Below, piece after piece: positions 1 through 6,207 of a stretch of DNA of 16,655 nt. A model generated the notes under the pieces. The model was not told where the DNA came from, did no database searches, and saw only the letters and a program-made list of their open reading frames with translations. The position numbers and the translations under genes were made by a program. Origin of the DNA: an uncultured Mycoplasmatota bacterium (GTDB lineage Bacteria; Bacillota_I; Bacilli_A; RF39; UBA660); the NCBI GenBank assembly GCA_947645535.1, contig CANSDD010000028.1, positions 1 to 16,655 on the forward strand. The letters run 5' to 3'. How positions within the stretch are numbered: position 1 is the first letter of the stretch; each line of letters opens with the position of its first letter.

Positions 1-4
1 AAAG

Positions 5-48
5 TTGCTGTCTTCGTTTACATTATTCTTTGTAAACTTTTTCAGCAG
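5..48 (-). other. Inverted repeat downstream of lemA
   Basis: A 6-bp perfect inverted repeat (GTTTAC / GTAAAC, 10-nt spacer) sits inside weaker outer arms (TTGCTG / CAGCAG) just past the lemA stop codon. It could be the terminator of the lemA operon, but no U-tract follows inside the window and the window edge cuts the context. Function is therefore not established. Confidence 0.3.
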
Positions 49-71
49 CCTCTTTAAAAGCCCTATTCTTT

Positions 72-623
72 TTATAAATCGATTTTTACATCTTCTTTTT
101 TAATTTCATCTGCTTCAAAAAACTCTTTTTTTACCATGCCTTTATTTTTAGCAATACTACTTGTTGGAAATGAAACTAATAATTGATTAAATAATGAAAC
201 ATTAGAATTATATAATCTTCTAGCAGCTTGTAAATGCTCTTCTACATCTACAATTGATTGTTGTAATGTTTTATAATTTTCACTTGATTTTAGTTCTGGA
301 TAGTTTTCTGCAATAATATTAATTTTTTTGAAATTTTCATCCATTGCATGATTGGCTTCATTTTTTTCTTTCATTGACATGTTTTCACGAAGTTTAATAA
401 CTTCAAATAATGTTTCTTTTTCATGCTTGGCATAAGACTTTACAACATCAATCATTTTTGTTAAAACATCATATCTTTTTGTTAAAGCTACATCTATTCC
501 AGAAAGTGATTCATCAATTTTTACAATTGCTCTATTTAATTTATTTGAAGTAGATATATACCAGATTGCAATAATAAACAAAATTACTATAATGGCTATT
601 AAAATAATATATAATGGTTCCAT
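72..623 (-). CDS. lemA: LemA family membrane protein
   Basis: This 183-residue protein has one N-terminal hydrophobic segment (about residues 4-22) followed by a long helical region. The core reads IDVALTKRYDVLTKMID, then VKSYAKHEKET, which matches the LemA family signature (an IDxxLxxRxDLIPN-like helix followed by a GYAxHE-like motif). LemA proteins are membrane-anchored helical-bundle proteins of unclear molecular function, often found beside DUF3137 or TPM-domain genes. The ATG is preceded by GGGAGGTG at close spacing, and that ribosome-binding site overlaps the end of the upstream DUF3137 gene. Only one base separates that gene's stop from this ATG, so the two are probably translationally coupled. 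The length is normal for the family. Family call is firm; the cellular role is unknown. Confidence 0.9.
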   Translation of the reverse strand: MEPLYIILIAIIVILFIIAIWYISTSNKLNRAIVKIDESLSGIDVALTKRYDVLTKMIDVVKSYAKHEKETLFEVIKLRENMSMKEKNEANHAMDENFKKINIIAENYPELKSSENYKTLQQSIVDVEEHLQAARRLYNSNVSLFNQLLVSFPTSSIAKNKGMVKKEFFEADEIKKEDVKIDL

Positions 624-624
624 A

Positions 625-1518
625 CTACACCTCCCTTCTGAATAAGTTATTATCTAAGTTTAATTCATCTACAAATGCTGTAATCATTTTTATATCTTTA
701 GAAATTTCATTTTTTACTTTTTCTTCATCTATTTTTGTAAATATACTATGTTCAAAAGAGTCTTTATTATTTTGAATACCAACATGTAACTTATTATCAA
801 TAAAACAAAATAATAATTTACCAGATATACTGCTTTCTAAGTTTTTAATTTTTTCCATTAATGAAGGAGTTAAAATATAAAATGCATCATGCTCATCTTG
901 GGCATATATTCTAAAGTTTTTGTTAAAGATTTGATCTTCCATTGACACTTTTTTATATTTCATGGTTTTGTAATTATTTACTTTTGAATTTCCAAATCCT
1001 TTTTGACATACTTGGACATTTGCTTTAAATGATTTATTAAAGTCAAATATCATCCATCTACCTCTAAATATTGTAACCCAAGTTGTCGTTGTATTTCCAT
1101 CACTATCCGTTGTTGTATGTTTCTCTTCAATATGCACATCTGCTCCTATAATATTTATATTTTTATATTTACCTGAAATAAAATCATTTGATGAATAACG
1201 GTCTCCCATATACATCATACCAGTATTTCTAATAACAGATTCATTTAAACCCTTTTCTGGTTCATAAATTAAATCATCAAATATAGATTTAAGAGCACTT
1301 AATACAAAAGCTTTTTTAAATGCTAAGGTAAATTTTCTAGATGGACCAGCATCAATAATGACAGTAATTACAATACCTACAATAATCACAATAAATATAA
1401 TAAATGGAAACTTTGTTATCAAAAATAATACGATTGCACTTATGATACTAATAATAGTACCGATAATTACAATATTTCTAGCCTTTTTTCTCAATATTTC
1501 TAACTCTTCTACTCTCAC
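625..1518 (-). CDS. DUF3137 domain membrane protein
   Basis: This 297-residue protein has two closely spaced N-terminal transmembrane segments (about residues 15-35 and 38-55) and a soluble C-terminal part. That part contains the phrases NIIGADVHIEE and FRGRWMIFDFNKSFKANVQV, typical of DUF3137, a family repeatedly found next to lemA. The start is GTG with an AGAGGT ribosome-binding site six bases upstream. It is the first gene of a two-gene operon with lemA, driven by the promoter at 1543-1571. No catalytic motif is visible. The partnership with LemA is inferred from conserved adjacency and the one-base intergenic gap. Confidence 0.85.
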   Translation of the reverse strand: MRVEELEILRKKARNIVIIGTIISIISAIVLFLITKFPFIIFIVIIVGIVITVIIDAGPSRKFTLAFKKAFVLSALKSIFDDLIYEPEKGLNESVIRNTGMMYMGDRYSSNDFISGKYKNINIIGADVHIEEKHTTTDSDGNTTTTWVTIFRGRWMIFDFNKSFKANVQVCQKGFGNSKVNNYKTMKYKKVSMEDQIFNKNFRIYAQDEHDAFYILTPSLMEKIKNLESSISGKLLFCFIDNKLHVGIQNNKDSFEHSIFTKIDEEKVKNEISKDIKMITAFVDELNLDNNLFRREV

Positions 1519-1542
1519 AAATATACCTCTTTTTCTATCATT

Positions 1543-1571
1543 ATTATACTATGTTTATATTTTTTTATCAA
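1543..1571 (-). promoter_or_regulatory. Sigma-A promoter of the DUF3137-lemA operon
   Basis: TTGATA (-35, 1566-1571) and a perfect TATAAT (-10, 1543-1548) are separated by exactly 17 bases. The -10 lies about 25 bases upstream of the GTG start. Confidence 0.8.
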
Positions 1572-1598
1572 TATAAGGTTATTTTTTAGTTTTTTATG

Positions 1599-1620
1599 AA
1601 AAAAAAGGCTTATTGCCTTT
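1599..1620 (-). terminator. Rho-independent terminator of recA
   Basis: On the minus strand AAAGGC, a 5-base loop and GCCTTT form a 6-bp stem that merges into a run of U. It starts four bases after the recA stop codon and separates recA from the DUF3137-lemA promoter. Confidence 0.85.
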
Positions 1621-1624
1621 CATG

Positions 1625-2653
1625 CTATTGTTCCTCTACTACTTCAGCAGTTCCTGAAAAACCATTGATGTCATAATATTCTCTAACCTTTTTATCTAAT
1701 TCTTTCATCAATTCTGGTTTATTCTTAAGTAATTCTTTTACATTTTCTTTTCCCTGACCAAGTTTTTCTCCATTATATGCATACCAAGCACCACTTTTAT
1801 CAATAATTCCTGCATCAGCCGCTAAATCAACAATTTCACTAGTTACAGAAACTCCTTCTCCATACATAATATCTACAGTACATGCTTTAAATGGAGGAGC
1901 CATTTTATTTTTTACAACTTTAATATTTGTTTTATTTCCTATAATATCTGTTCCAAGTTTTAATTGTTCTGATCTTCTAATCTCTAATCTAACTGAAGAA
2001 TAGAATTTTAATGCTCTTCCTCCTGGAGTTACTTCTGGATTTCCAAACATAACTCCTACTTTTTCTCTTAATTGATTGATAAATATCGCAACTGTATTCG
2101 TTTTATTGATGATTCCAGATAGTTTTCTAAGCGCTTGACTCATAAGCCTCGCTTGAAGTCCAACATGTGAGTCTCCCATTTCTCCTTCTATTTCCGCTTG
2201 TGGAACAAGTGCAGCTACTGAGTCAATTACGATTACACTAATTGCTCCACTTCTAACTAAGGCTTCACAAATTTCTAATGCTTGCTCACCATTATCTGGC
2301 TGGGATAATAATAAATCATTGATATTAACTCCTACTTTAGCAGCATACTGAGGATCTAGCGAATGCTCTGCATCAATAAATGCTGCTCTTCCTCCTTTCT
2401 TTTGCGCTTCTGCTATTGCATGTAACGCGAATGTAGTTTTACCACTTGATTCAGGACCATAAATTTCAATAATTCTTCCCTTCGGATAACCTCCTATCCC
2501 AAGAGCTATATCAAGAGAAAGTGAGCCACTAGGAATCACATCTATTTTTTGATGTTCATTTTCTCCTAGCTTCATTACAGCTCCCTTTCCAAATTGTTTT
2601 TCTATATCCGCTAAAACTTGATCTAATGTTTTATCATTTGCCACTTTTGCCAT
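1625..2653 (-). CDS. recA: Recombinase A
   Basis: RecA forms ATP-dependent filaments on single-stranded DNA, catalyses strand exchange and stimulates LexA self-cleavage. The 342-residue protein is full length. It has the Walker A motif GPESSGKT (residues 66-73), FIDAEHSLD (92-100), Walker B VIVIDS (140-145), the L1-region sequence EGEMGDSHVGLQARLMSQAL, and the L2-region INQLREKVGVMFGNPEVTPG. The C-terminal acidic tail is short. The ATG has AAAGGAGG six bases upstream. The gene has its own consensus promoter plus a LexA-type box, so damage induction is likely. It follows pgsA, the same order as in B. subtilis except that cinA, normally between them, is absent. Confidence 0.98.
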   Translation of the reverse strand: MAKVANDKTLDQVLADIEKQFGKGAVMKLGENEHQKIDVIPSGSLSLDIALGIGGYPKGRIIEIYGPESSGKTTFALHAIAEAQKKGGRAAFIDAEHSLDPQYAAKVGVNINDLLLSQPDNGEQALEICEALVRSGAISVIVIDSVAALVPQAEIEGEMGDSHVGLQARLMSQALRKLSGIINKTNTVAIFINQLREKVGVMFGNPEVTPGGRALKFYSSVRLEIRRSEQLKLGTDIIGNKTNIKVVKNKMAPPFKACTVDIMYGEGVSVTSEIVDLAADAGIIDKSGAWYAYNGEKLGQGKENVKELLKNKPELMKELDKKVREYYDINGFSGTAEVVEEQ

Positions 2654-2676
2654 GATATTCCTCCTTTGACATTACC

Positions 2677-2705
2677 ATTGTATAATAGTTTGAATTGTTT
2701 GTCAA
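2677..2705 (-). promoter_or_regulatory. Sigma-A promoter of recA
   Basis: Perfect TTGACA (-35, 2700-2705) and TACAAT (-10, 2677-2682) are separated by 17 bases, with the -10 about 24 bases upstream of the ATG. This is the only good promoter between pgsA and recA. Confidence 0.85.
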
Positions 2706-2714
2706 TAGCAAAAA

Positions 2715-2728
2715 CGAACATTTGTTTT
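2715..2728 (-). promoter_or_regulatory. Probable LexA (SOS) box upstream of recA
   Basis: CGAACATTTGTTTT (plus-strand reading) matches the gram-positive LexA/DinR consensus CGAAC-N4-GTTCG at eight of ten defined positions. The right half-site is GTTTT instead of GTTCG. It lies nine bases upstream of the recA -35. Location beside recA and the intact left half-site are the main support; binding is inferred. Confidence 0.65.
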
Positions 2729-2742
2729 CTGACTTTTTTTTC

Positions 2743-2764
2743 AACAGATTTAATCAAATCTGTT
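2743..2764. repeat. Perfect 9-bp inverted repeat between pgsA and recA
   Basis: AACAGATTT, four spacer bases and AAATCTGTT form a perfect palindrome. No U-tract follows on the minus strand, so it is not an obvious terminator. The same AACAGATTT word forms one arm of the pgsA terminator (2797-2805), and AAATCTGT recurs at 2778-2785. Confidence 0.6.
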
Positions 2765-2786
2765 TAGTAAATTTACAAAATCTGTC

Positions 2787-2818
2787 AAAAAAAGAAAACA
2801 GATTTCTAAAATCCTGTT
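2787..2818 (-). terminator. Terminator of pgsA overlapping its stop codon
   Basis: On the minus strand AACAGGATTT (last codons of pgsA) pairs with AAATCTGTT, with one bulged G. The three-base loop is the pgsA stop codon TAG itself. The stem is followed by TTCTTTTTTT. This terminator insulates recA from the rodZ-pgsA unit. Confidence 0.75.
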
Positions 2819-3405
2819 TCCATAATTGCATCTTTATTCATTTGATAATATTGGATTCCAGATACTACAGATAATACACAAGCTATAATTAGTAATATAT
2901 CTGATACCTGAATATTCCATGTTTCAAATGGTAAGTTATAAAATAAAGTAAGTGTAATACCTAGCATCATACAAGCTGTTTTCCATTTTCCACATTTTAT
3001 TGCTGCTACTACATGGCCTTTATTTCCAGCAATCATTTTAATAGAATCTACTACAGTATCTCTAAATATAATAATAACTGGAATAATTGGATGAATAAAT
3101 CCTGTTGCAGCTAATATAACTAAAATACAATTCACTAATACTTTATCTGCAATTGCATCAAGCATCTTTCCAAAATCAGTTACTGCATTTCTTCTTCGCG
3201 CTAAAAATCCATCTATAAAATCAGTAATTGAAGCAATGATAAAAAGTACTCCTGCAACAATATATTTTAAATCTACTACAATTGTCTCATTTACAAATAA
3301 CTTTGGTAATGATAAGCCTGTTGCATCAAATGGAAAAATCAAAATAACAATAATCAAAACGGTAAGAAAAATCCTTGATAAGGTAATTTTATTTGGTAAA
3401 TTCAT
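2806..3405 (-). CDS. pgsA: CDP-diacylglycerol-glycerol-3-phosphate 3-phosphatidyltransferase
   Basis: PgsA makes phosphatidylglycerol phosphate from CDP-diacylglycerol and glycerol 3-phosphate, the committed step to phosphatidylglycerol, in the membrane. The 199-residue sequence has several hydrophobic segments and the complete CDP-alcohol phosphatidyltransferase motif D-x2-D-G-x2-A-R-x8-G-x3-D-x3-D at residues 62-87 (D62, D65, G66, A69, R70, G79, D83, D87 all present). The N-terminal phrase LPNKITLSRI is typical of PgsA. The ATG has AGGAGG at good spacing and lies inside the 3' end of the rodZ-like gene, so translation is probably coupled. The stop codon lies in the loop of its own terminator. 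Confidence 0.95.
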   Translation of the reverse strand: MNLPNKITLSRIFLTVLIIVILIFPFDATGLSLPKLFVNETIVVDLKYIVAGVLFIIASITDFIDGFLARRRNAVTDFGKMLDAIADKVLVNCILVILAATGFIHPIIPVIIIFRDTVVDSIKMIAGNKGHVVAAIKCGKWKTACMMLGITLTLFYNLPFETWNIQVSDILLIIACVLSVVSGIQYYQMNKDAIMETGF

Positions 3406-3895
3406 AATCTCCTCCTATATTCATTGAAATCACATTTTCATCATTAAAATCATCTTTTTCTGGAAGATTCGTAATAACAAATGCTATTCCTAATATTATA
3501 ATAATCACTAACATACTAACAATAATTACTGGCATAAAAGACACTTTCTCTTCTCTTTCAATTGTATAAGGAGAAATTATTTTCTTTGGACCATCTACTT
3601 TTTTCTTTGGTGATGTTGTTTGTGCTTTTTTAATATCATCTATAGAAATTTTAGAAGTGTAGTCAAATAAATATTCGTTGAAATCATCTACCATATCTTC
3701 ATATCCAAGTCCTAAGTATTTTGCATAATCACGAATAAAATATTTTAAATAAAATATATCTTTAAAGGCATCCATATTTCCTTCTTCTATATTTTCAATT
3801 TGTGATGGACGCAACTTCAAATCTTCTGCAACTTCTTCAACAGAAACTCCCATTTCTTCTCGAGCTTCTTTCAGTTTTGCACCAATTTCTTTCAC
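3389..3895 (-). CDS. RodZ-like helix-turn-helix membrane protein, short form
   Basis: The N-terminal region (KEIGAKLKEAREEMGVSVEE, then a LRPSQIENIEEGN stretch) is the RodZ/YmfM type helix-turn-helix domain that binds MreB in studied bacteria. A basic linker (KKKVDGPKK) precedes a single transmembrane segment (VIIVSMLVIIIILGIAFVI). Only about 25 residues follow, so the C-terminal RodZ domain (DUF4115) is missing. I start at GTG 3893-3895 because GTAGGTG lies five bases upstream and the product then begins with the usual RodZ N-terminus. An ATG six codons earlier (3911-3913) has no ribosome-binding site and is the alternative. The 3' end overlaps pgsA by 17 bases, the same pair as ymfM-pgsA in B. 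subtilis. A cell-shape role is inferred. Confidence 0.8.
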   Translation of the reverse strand: MKEIGAKLKEAREEMGVSVEEVAEDLKLRPSQIENIEEGNMDAFKDIFYLKYFIRDYAKYLGLGYEDMVDDFNEYLFDYTSKISIDDIKKAQTTSPKKKVDGPKKIISPYTIEREEKVSFMPVIIVSMLVIIIILGIAFVITNLPEKDDFNDENVISMNIGGDYEFTK

Positions 3896-3931
3896 TATTA
3901 CACCTACTTTCATACTTAGTGTTTAGAAAAA

Positions 3932-4289
3932 AATAATATTTTATAAGCCATGTTCTGTTCCTATCACTAGGCGACAAACATTTATCTATTGATTACTCAA
4001 TCCCATAAGAGATTCTGATTCTCTCTTATTAGGTTCCCCTACCAAAATTTGGGTTTCTCACTCGTGGGGTTTACCCGTTCCACTCTTATTATTTCTAATA
4101 AGCATCGTCACTGTGGCACTTTATGCTTTTCTTTTCCATATATTTCTACTTAGGATTAAAAGCGCCGTTAGTATTTCTACTACCATAGGTTATTTTTTCC
4201 CTATGCACGAACACTATAGTCATCACAGACTATGTGAGCATGGACTTTCCTCTACATAACTAGTACGCAGCGTTTGTCAAAATATTATT
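3932..4289 (-). ncRNA. rnpB: RNase P RNA, Bacillus class
   Basis: This is the catalytic RNA that trims tRNA 5' ends. The minus strand carries the diagnostic GAGGAAAGTCCATGCTC (4236-4252), GTGCCACAGTGACG, GGAACGGGTAAACCCC, the GAGAAACCCAAATTTTGG block followed by TAGGGGAACC, and the 3' signature ACAGAACATGGCTTAT ending at 3943. P1 is a perfect 11-bp helix between AATAATATTTT (4279-4289) and AAAATATTATT (3932-3942), which sets the ends at about 358 nt. The 5' strand of P1 contains the gpsB stop codon. The 3' strand runs into seven U, so P1 probably also acts as the terminator. No clear separate promoter is visible, so it is probably processed from the gpsB transcript. gpsB-rnpB adjacency is also found in B. 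subtilis. Confidence 0.95.
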
Positions 4290-4614
4290 CTTTTCCATAA
4301 ATAATTTTTTCTAAATTTGATAATCTTCTAAGTACATCAGCATTTGAGGTCCCACTAGATCCAGTTCCTTCATCACGTATTACTTCAAGTTTTGTTCTTA
4401 GATTACGAACATCTTGTTTGAGTCTTAAATTGTCCTCTACAAGTTCCTTTTTATCCTTTTCTAATTCTTTAATGATGGAAGTCATTTCTTCGTAATCACG
4501 AATAATAATATCTAAGAATTTATCTACTTCTTGTGGACGATAACCACGTGTATCAATCTTAAATTCTTTTTCTAAAATATCTTTTACAGTTAGTAAAATC
4601 CTTTCCTGATACAT
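4285..4614 (-). CDS. gpsB: Cell division regulator GpsB
   Basis: GpsB is a small DivIVA-related adaptor that moves between the septum and the side wall and positions class A penicillin-binding proteins. The 109-residue sequence has the N-terminal DivIVA lipid-binding domain (ILEKEFKIDTRGYRPQEVDKF), a coiled coil (about residues 38-80) and the C-terminal family motif NADVLRRLSNLEKIIYG. The ATG has an AGAGGTGG ribosome-binding site, and a promoter lies about 35 bases upstream. Its stop codon lies inside helix P1 of the RNase P RNA that follows. A plausible client, the PonA-type protein, is encoded about 1.6 kb away. Confidence 0.95.
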   Translation of the reverse strand: MYQERILLTVKDILEKEFKIDTRGYRPQEVDKFLDIIIRDYEEMTSIIKELEKDKKELVEDNLRLKQDVRNLRTKLEVIRDEGTGSSGTSNADVLRRLSNLEKIIYGKE

Positions 4615-4646
4615 AACTCCACCTCTTCACTCATTTATACTACTAT

Positions 4647-4675
4647 AGTATCTCAAAAAAACTAGATTTTGTCAA
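4647..4675 (-). promoter_or_regulatory. Promoter of gpsB-rnpB
   Basis: Perfect TTGACA (4670-4675), 17-base spacer, then GATACT (4647-4652), matching four of six -10 positions. TACTAT two bases downstream is an alternative -10 with a 19-base spacer. Confidence 0.6.
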
Positions 4676-4803
4676 TTTTCTTTTAAATTATATATATAGC
4701 TACCAAAATAGATTGTTTTTTTGATTTTTTTCCATCTTTATCAGGTAATTTTGTGTTTTTATTTCCTTGACTTCATTTTCATATTCTTCTAAAAAAATTC
4801 AAT

Positions 4804-5264
4804 TCATTCTTTTGGATAAGAAATTAAACATTGTTCTCTTTTATTTTCAGAATATGGAACATGATATGGAAAATCGGCATCACTTTGTAACAGTTTTTTT
4901 ATATTTTTAGACTCTGAATCCCAAGTTAAATCAACATTGTACCAAATTCCATTAATGCACACTTTATTCCAAGGATGACTCAAATTTTCTCCTTCTTGAG
5001 ACACTGTCCCTAATGTGATACAACAAGAAATATGTAATTCTGTTAATATTTTCCATAAAGATTCCACAGCCTGTGCAAATTGCTTCTCCTCTACCAATAG
5101 AAGCATAAAAATCAGATACTGGAGTTAATTCGGTATCACTTAACCCTTCTATAAAAGGATAATGAATATTATTTGCTAATTCTGTGATAGCAGCAAATAT
5201 TTTTTGTTCTTCTTTTTCCCAATAAATAGCTTTTTATTGTTGGTAATATTAAGTATGGATTCAT
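4804..5264 (-). pseudogene. Frameshifted transglutaminase-like protein
   Basis: Reading minus-strand frames in turn reconstructs one protein. It starts at ATG 5262-5264 (AGAGGT five bases upstream) with MNPYLILPTIK. After a run of five A the frame changes to AIYWEKEEQKIFAAITELAN and later FYASIGRGEAICTG, which holds the expected catalytic Cys. Within ACAGGCTGTGG the frame changes again to AVESLWKILTELHISC, then SHPWNKVCINGIWYNVDLTW, with the catalytic His and Asp. The Cys-His-Asp order and HxWN...WYxxDxTWD pattern are those of bacterial transglutaminase-like (cysteine protease fold) domains. Two frameshifts separate start, Cys and His/Asp, so no active enzyme can be read directly. A further frame after a run of seven T gives LEEYENEVKEIKTQNYL and ends at 4700, a possible lost C-terminus. 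Sequencing error is a less likely alternative. Confidence 0.7.
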
Positions 5265-5287
5265 TTTATACCTCTTTCCTTAATATT

Positions 5288-5317
5288 ATTATATAATAAA
5301 TTTATTTCACAAATCAA
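5288..5317 (-). promoter_or_regulatory. Promoter of the transglutaminase-like pseudogene
   Basis: TTGATT (5312-5317), 18-base spacer, and a perfect TATAAT (5288-5293) lie about 24 bases upstream of the ATG at 5264. The promoter appears intact although the reading frame is broken. Confidence 0.55.
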
Positions 5318-5339
5318 ATATACTTTTACAATTTCGATT

Positions 5340-5372
5340 AAAAAACTGCCTATCATTTCCAAATAAGCAGTT
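5340..5372 (-). terminator. Terminator of the small ORF
   Basis: On the minus strand AACTGCTTAT and ATAGGCAGTT form a 10-bp stem with one G-U pair, followed by six U. The G-U pair would be a C-A mismatch on the other strand, which assigns the RNA to the minus strand. Confidence 0.8.
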
Positions 5373-5375
5373 TCA

Positions 5376-5459
5376 CTATTTTTTTAATACGATTCTCCTT
5401 TTGATATAATCTATTTCTCTAATGATAGAATCAAATAATTCTTCTACTTGTCTATTCAC
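5376..5459 (-). CDS. Small ORF, 27 residues, strong ribosome-binding site
   Basis: A GTG start is preceded at five bases by GGAGGTGAT, a near-perfect complement of the 16S rRNA 3' end. The product (MNRQVEELFDSIIREIDYIK then a basic tail ending LKK) is predicted to form one charged amphipathic helix with no signal peptide or membrane segment. A well-formed terminator begins three bases after the stop. I recognise no family. The compact unit (ribosome-binding site, 27 codons, terminator) suggests a real small protein, but a small RNA cannot be excluded. I found no convincing promoter immediately upstream. Confidence 0.55.
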   Translation of the reverse strand: MNRQVEELFDSIIREIDYIKRRIVLKK

Positions 5460-5578
5460 AAACTATCACCTCCAAATTAAGTAATTACACTTTATCATAA
5501 AATTATTTAAGAAATATTAACTTCGACAAAACTAGAAGAAATTAGAACTTTATGTTAAAATATTACAATTTTTTCATT

Positions 5579-5608
5579 TGGACATAAAGACGTAGAAAAA
5601 AATATAAT
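5579..5608 (+). promoter_or_regulatory. Promoter of recU-ponA
   Basis: TGGACA (5579-5584), 18-base spacer, and a perfect TATAAT (5603-5608). A second TATAAT at 5616-5621 has only a weak -35 (TAGAAA), and would leave almost no leader before the GTG at 5639. Confidence 0.6.
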
Positions 5609-5638
5609 TTTATAGTATAATGTTAAAAGGTGATGTTT

Positions 5639-6205
5639 GTGAAGTACCCAACTGGTGTAAAAAAAAACCATCAAAAAGAAGTTTATCATGGTAATCGTGG
5701 AATGGCTTTAGAAGATGACATCAATACTACTAATGAATATTACTTACAAAATAATATTGCTGTTATTCATAAAAAGCCAACACCTATTACAATAAAAAAA
5801 GTTGACTATCCATCTAGATTAGAAGCCGTTATTAGAGAAGCTTATTTTAAAATTCCATCTACAACAGATTATAATGGTATATATAAAGGAAAATATATTG
5901 ACTTTGAAGCAAAAGAAACTAGACATTCTTATTTTCCACTTGCCAATATTCATAAACATCAAATAGAACATTTAAAAAAAATTATAAAACATGGAGGAAT
6001 TGGATTTATTATTGTTCGTTTTTCAGCATTAAGTGAGACATATTATTTAGGAGCCAATGAACTTTTTACTTTTTTAGAAAATTCTACAAGAAAATCAATT
6101 CCAAAAGAATATTTTAGCGAATATGGTCATCTACTAAAAGAGAAATATAGTCCAAGATTAGACTATTTAGCAATTATTGATAAAATTTATTTTGAAGGAG
6201 AGTAA
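5639..6205 (+). CDS. recU: Holliday junction resolvase RecU
   Basis: RecU cleaves four-way junctions at the end of homologous recombination and modulates RecA in Bacillota. The 188-residue product aligns by eye with B. subtilis RecU throughout: KYPTG at the N-terminus, NRGMALEDDINTTNEYYL, AVIHKKPTPI, and the nuclease core STTDYNGIYKGKYIDFEAKE with its conserved Asp, Glu and Lys. I start at GTG 5639 because AAAAGGTGAT lies six bases upstream and the product then begins like its relatives. GTG 5630 and ATG 5633 in the same frame lie within that ribosome-binding site. It is followed after two bases by the class A PBP gene, the conserved recU-ponA pair. Confidence 0.95.
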   Translation: MKYPTGVKKNHQKEVYHGNRGMALEDDINTTNEYYLQNNIAVIHKKPTPITIKKVDYPSRLEAVIREAYFKIPSTTDYNGIYKGKYIDFEAKETRHSYFPLANIHKHQIEHLKKIIKHGGIGFIIVRFSALSETYYLGANELFTFLENSTRKSIPKEYFSEYGHLLKEKYSPRLDYLAIIDKIYFEGE

Positions 6206-6207
6206 CT

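Noticed and set aside
4804..5106. Intact 100-codon gene starting at ATG 5106
   Set aside because: The first dozen codons are a shifted reading of the FYASIGRGEAICTG segment. The true gene begins at 5264, so this is the 3' part of a pseudogene.
5630..5638. GTG/ATG start for recU three codons upstream
   Set aside because: These codons lie within or next to the AAAAGGTGAT ribosome-binding site, and the start at 5639 gives the family's usual N-terminus.
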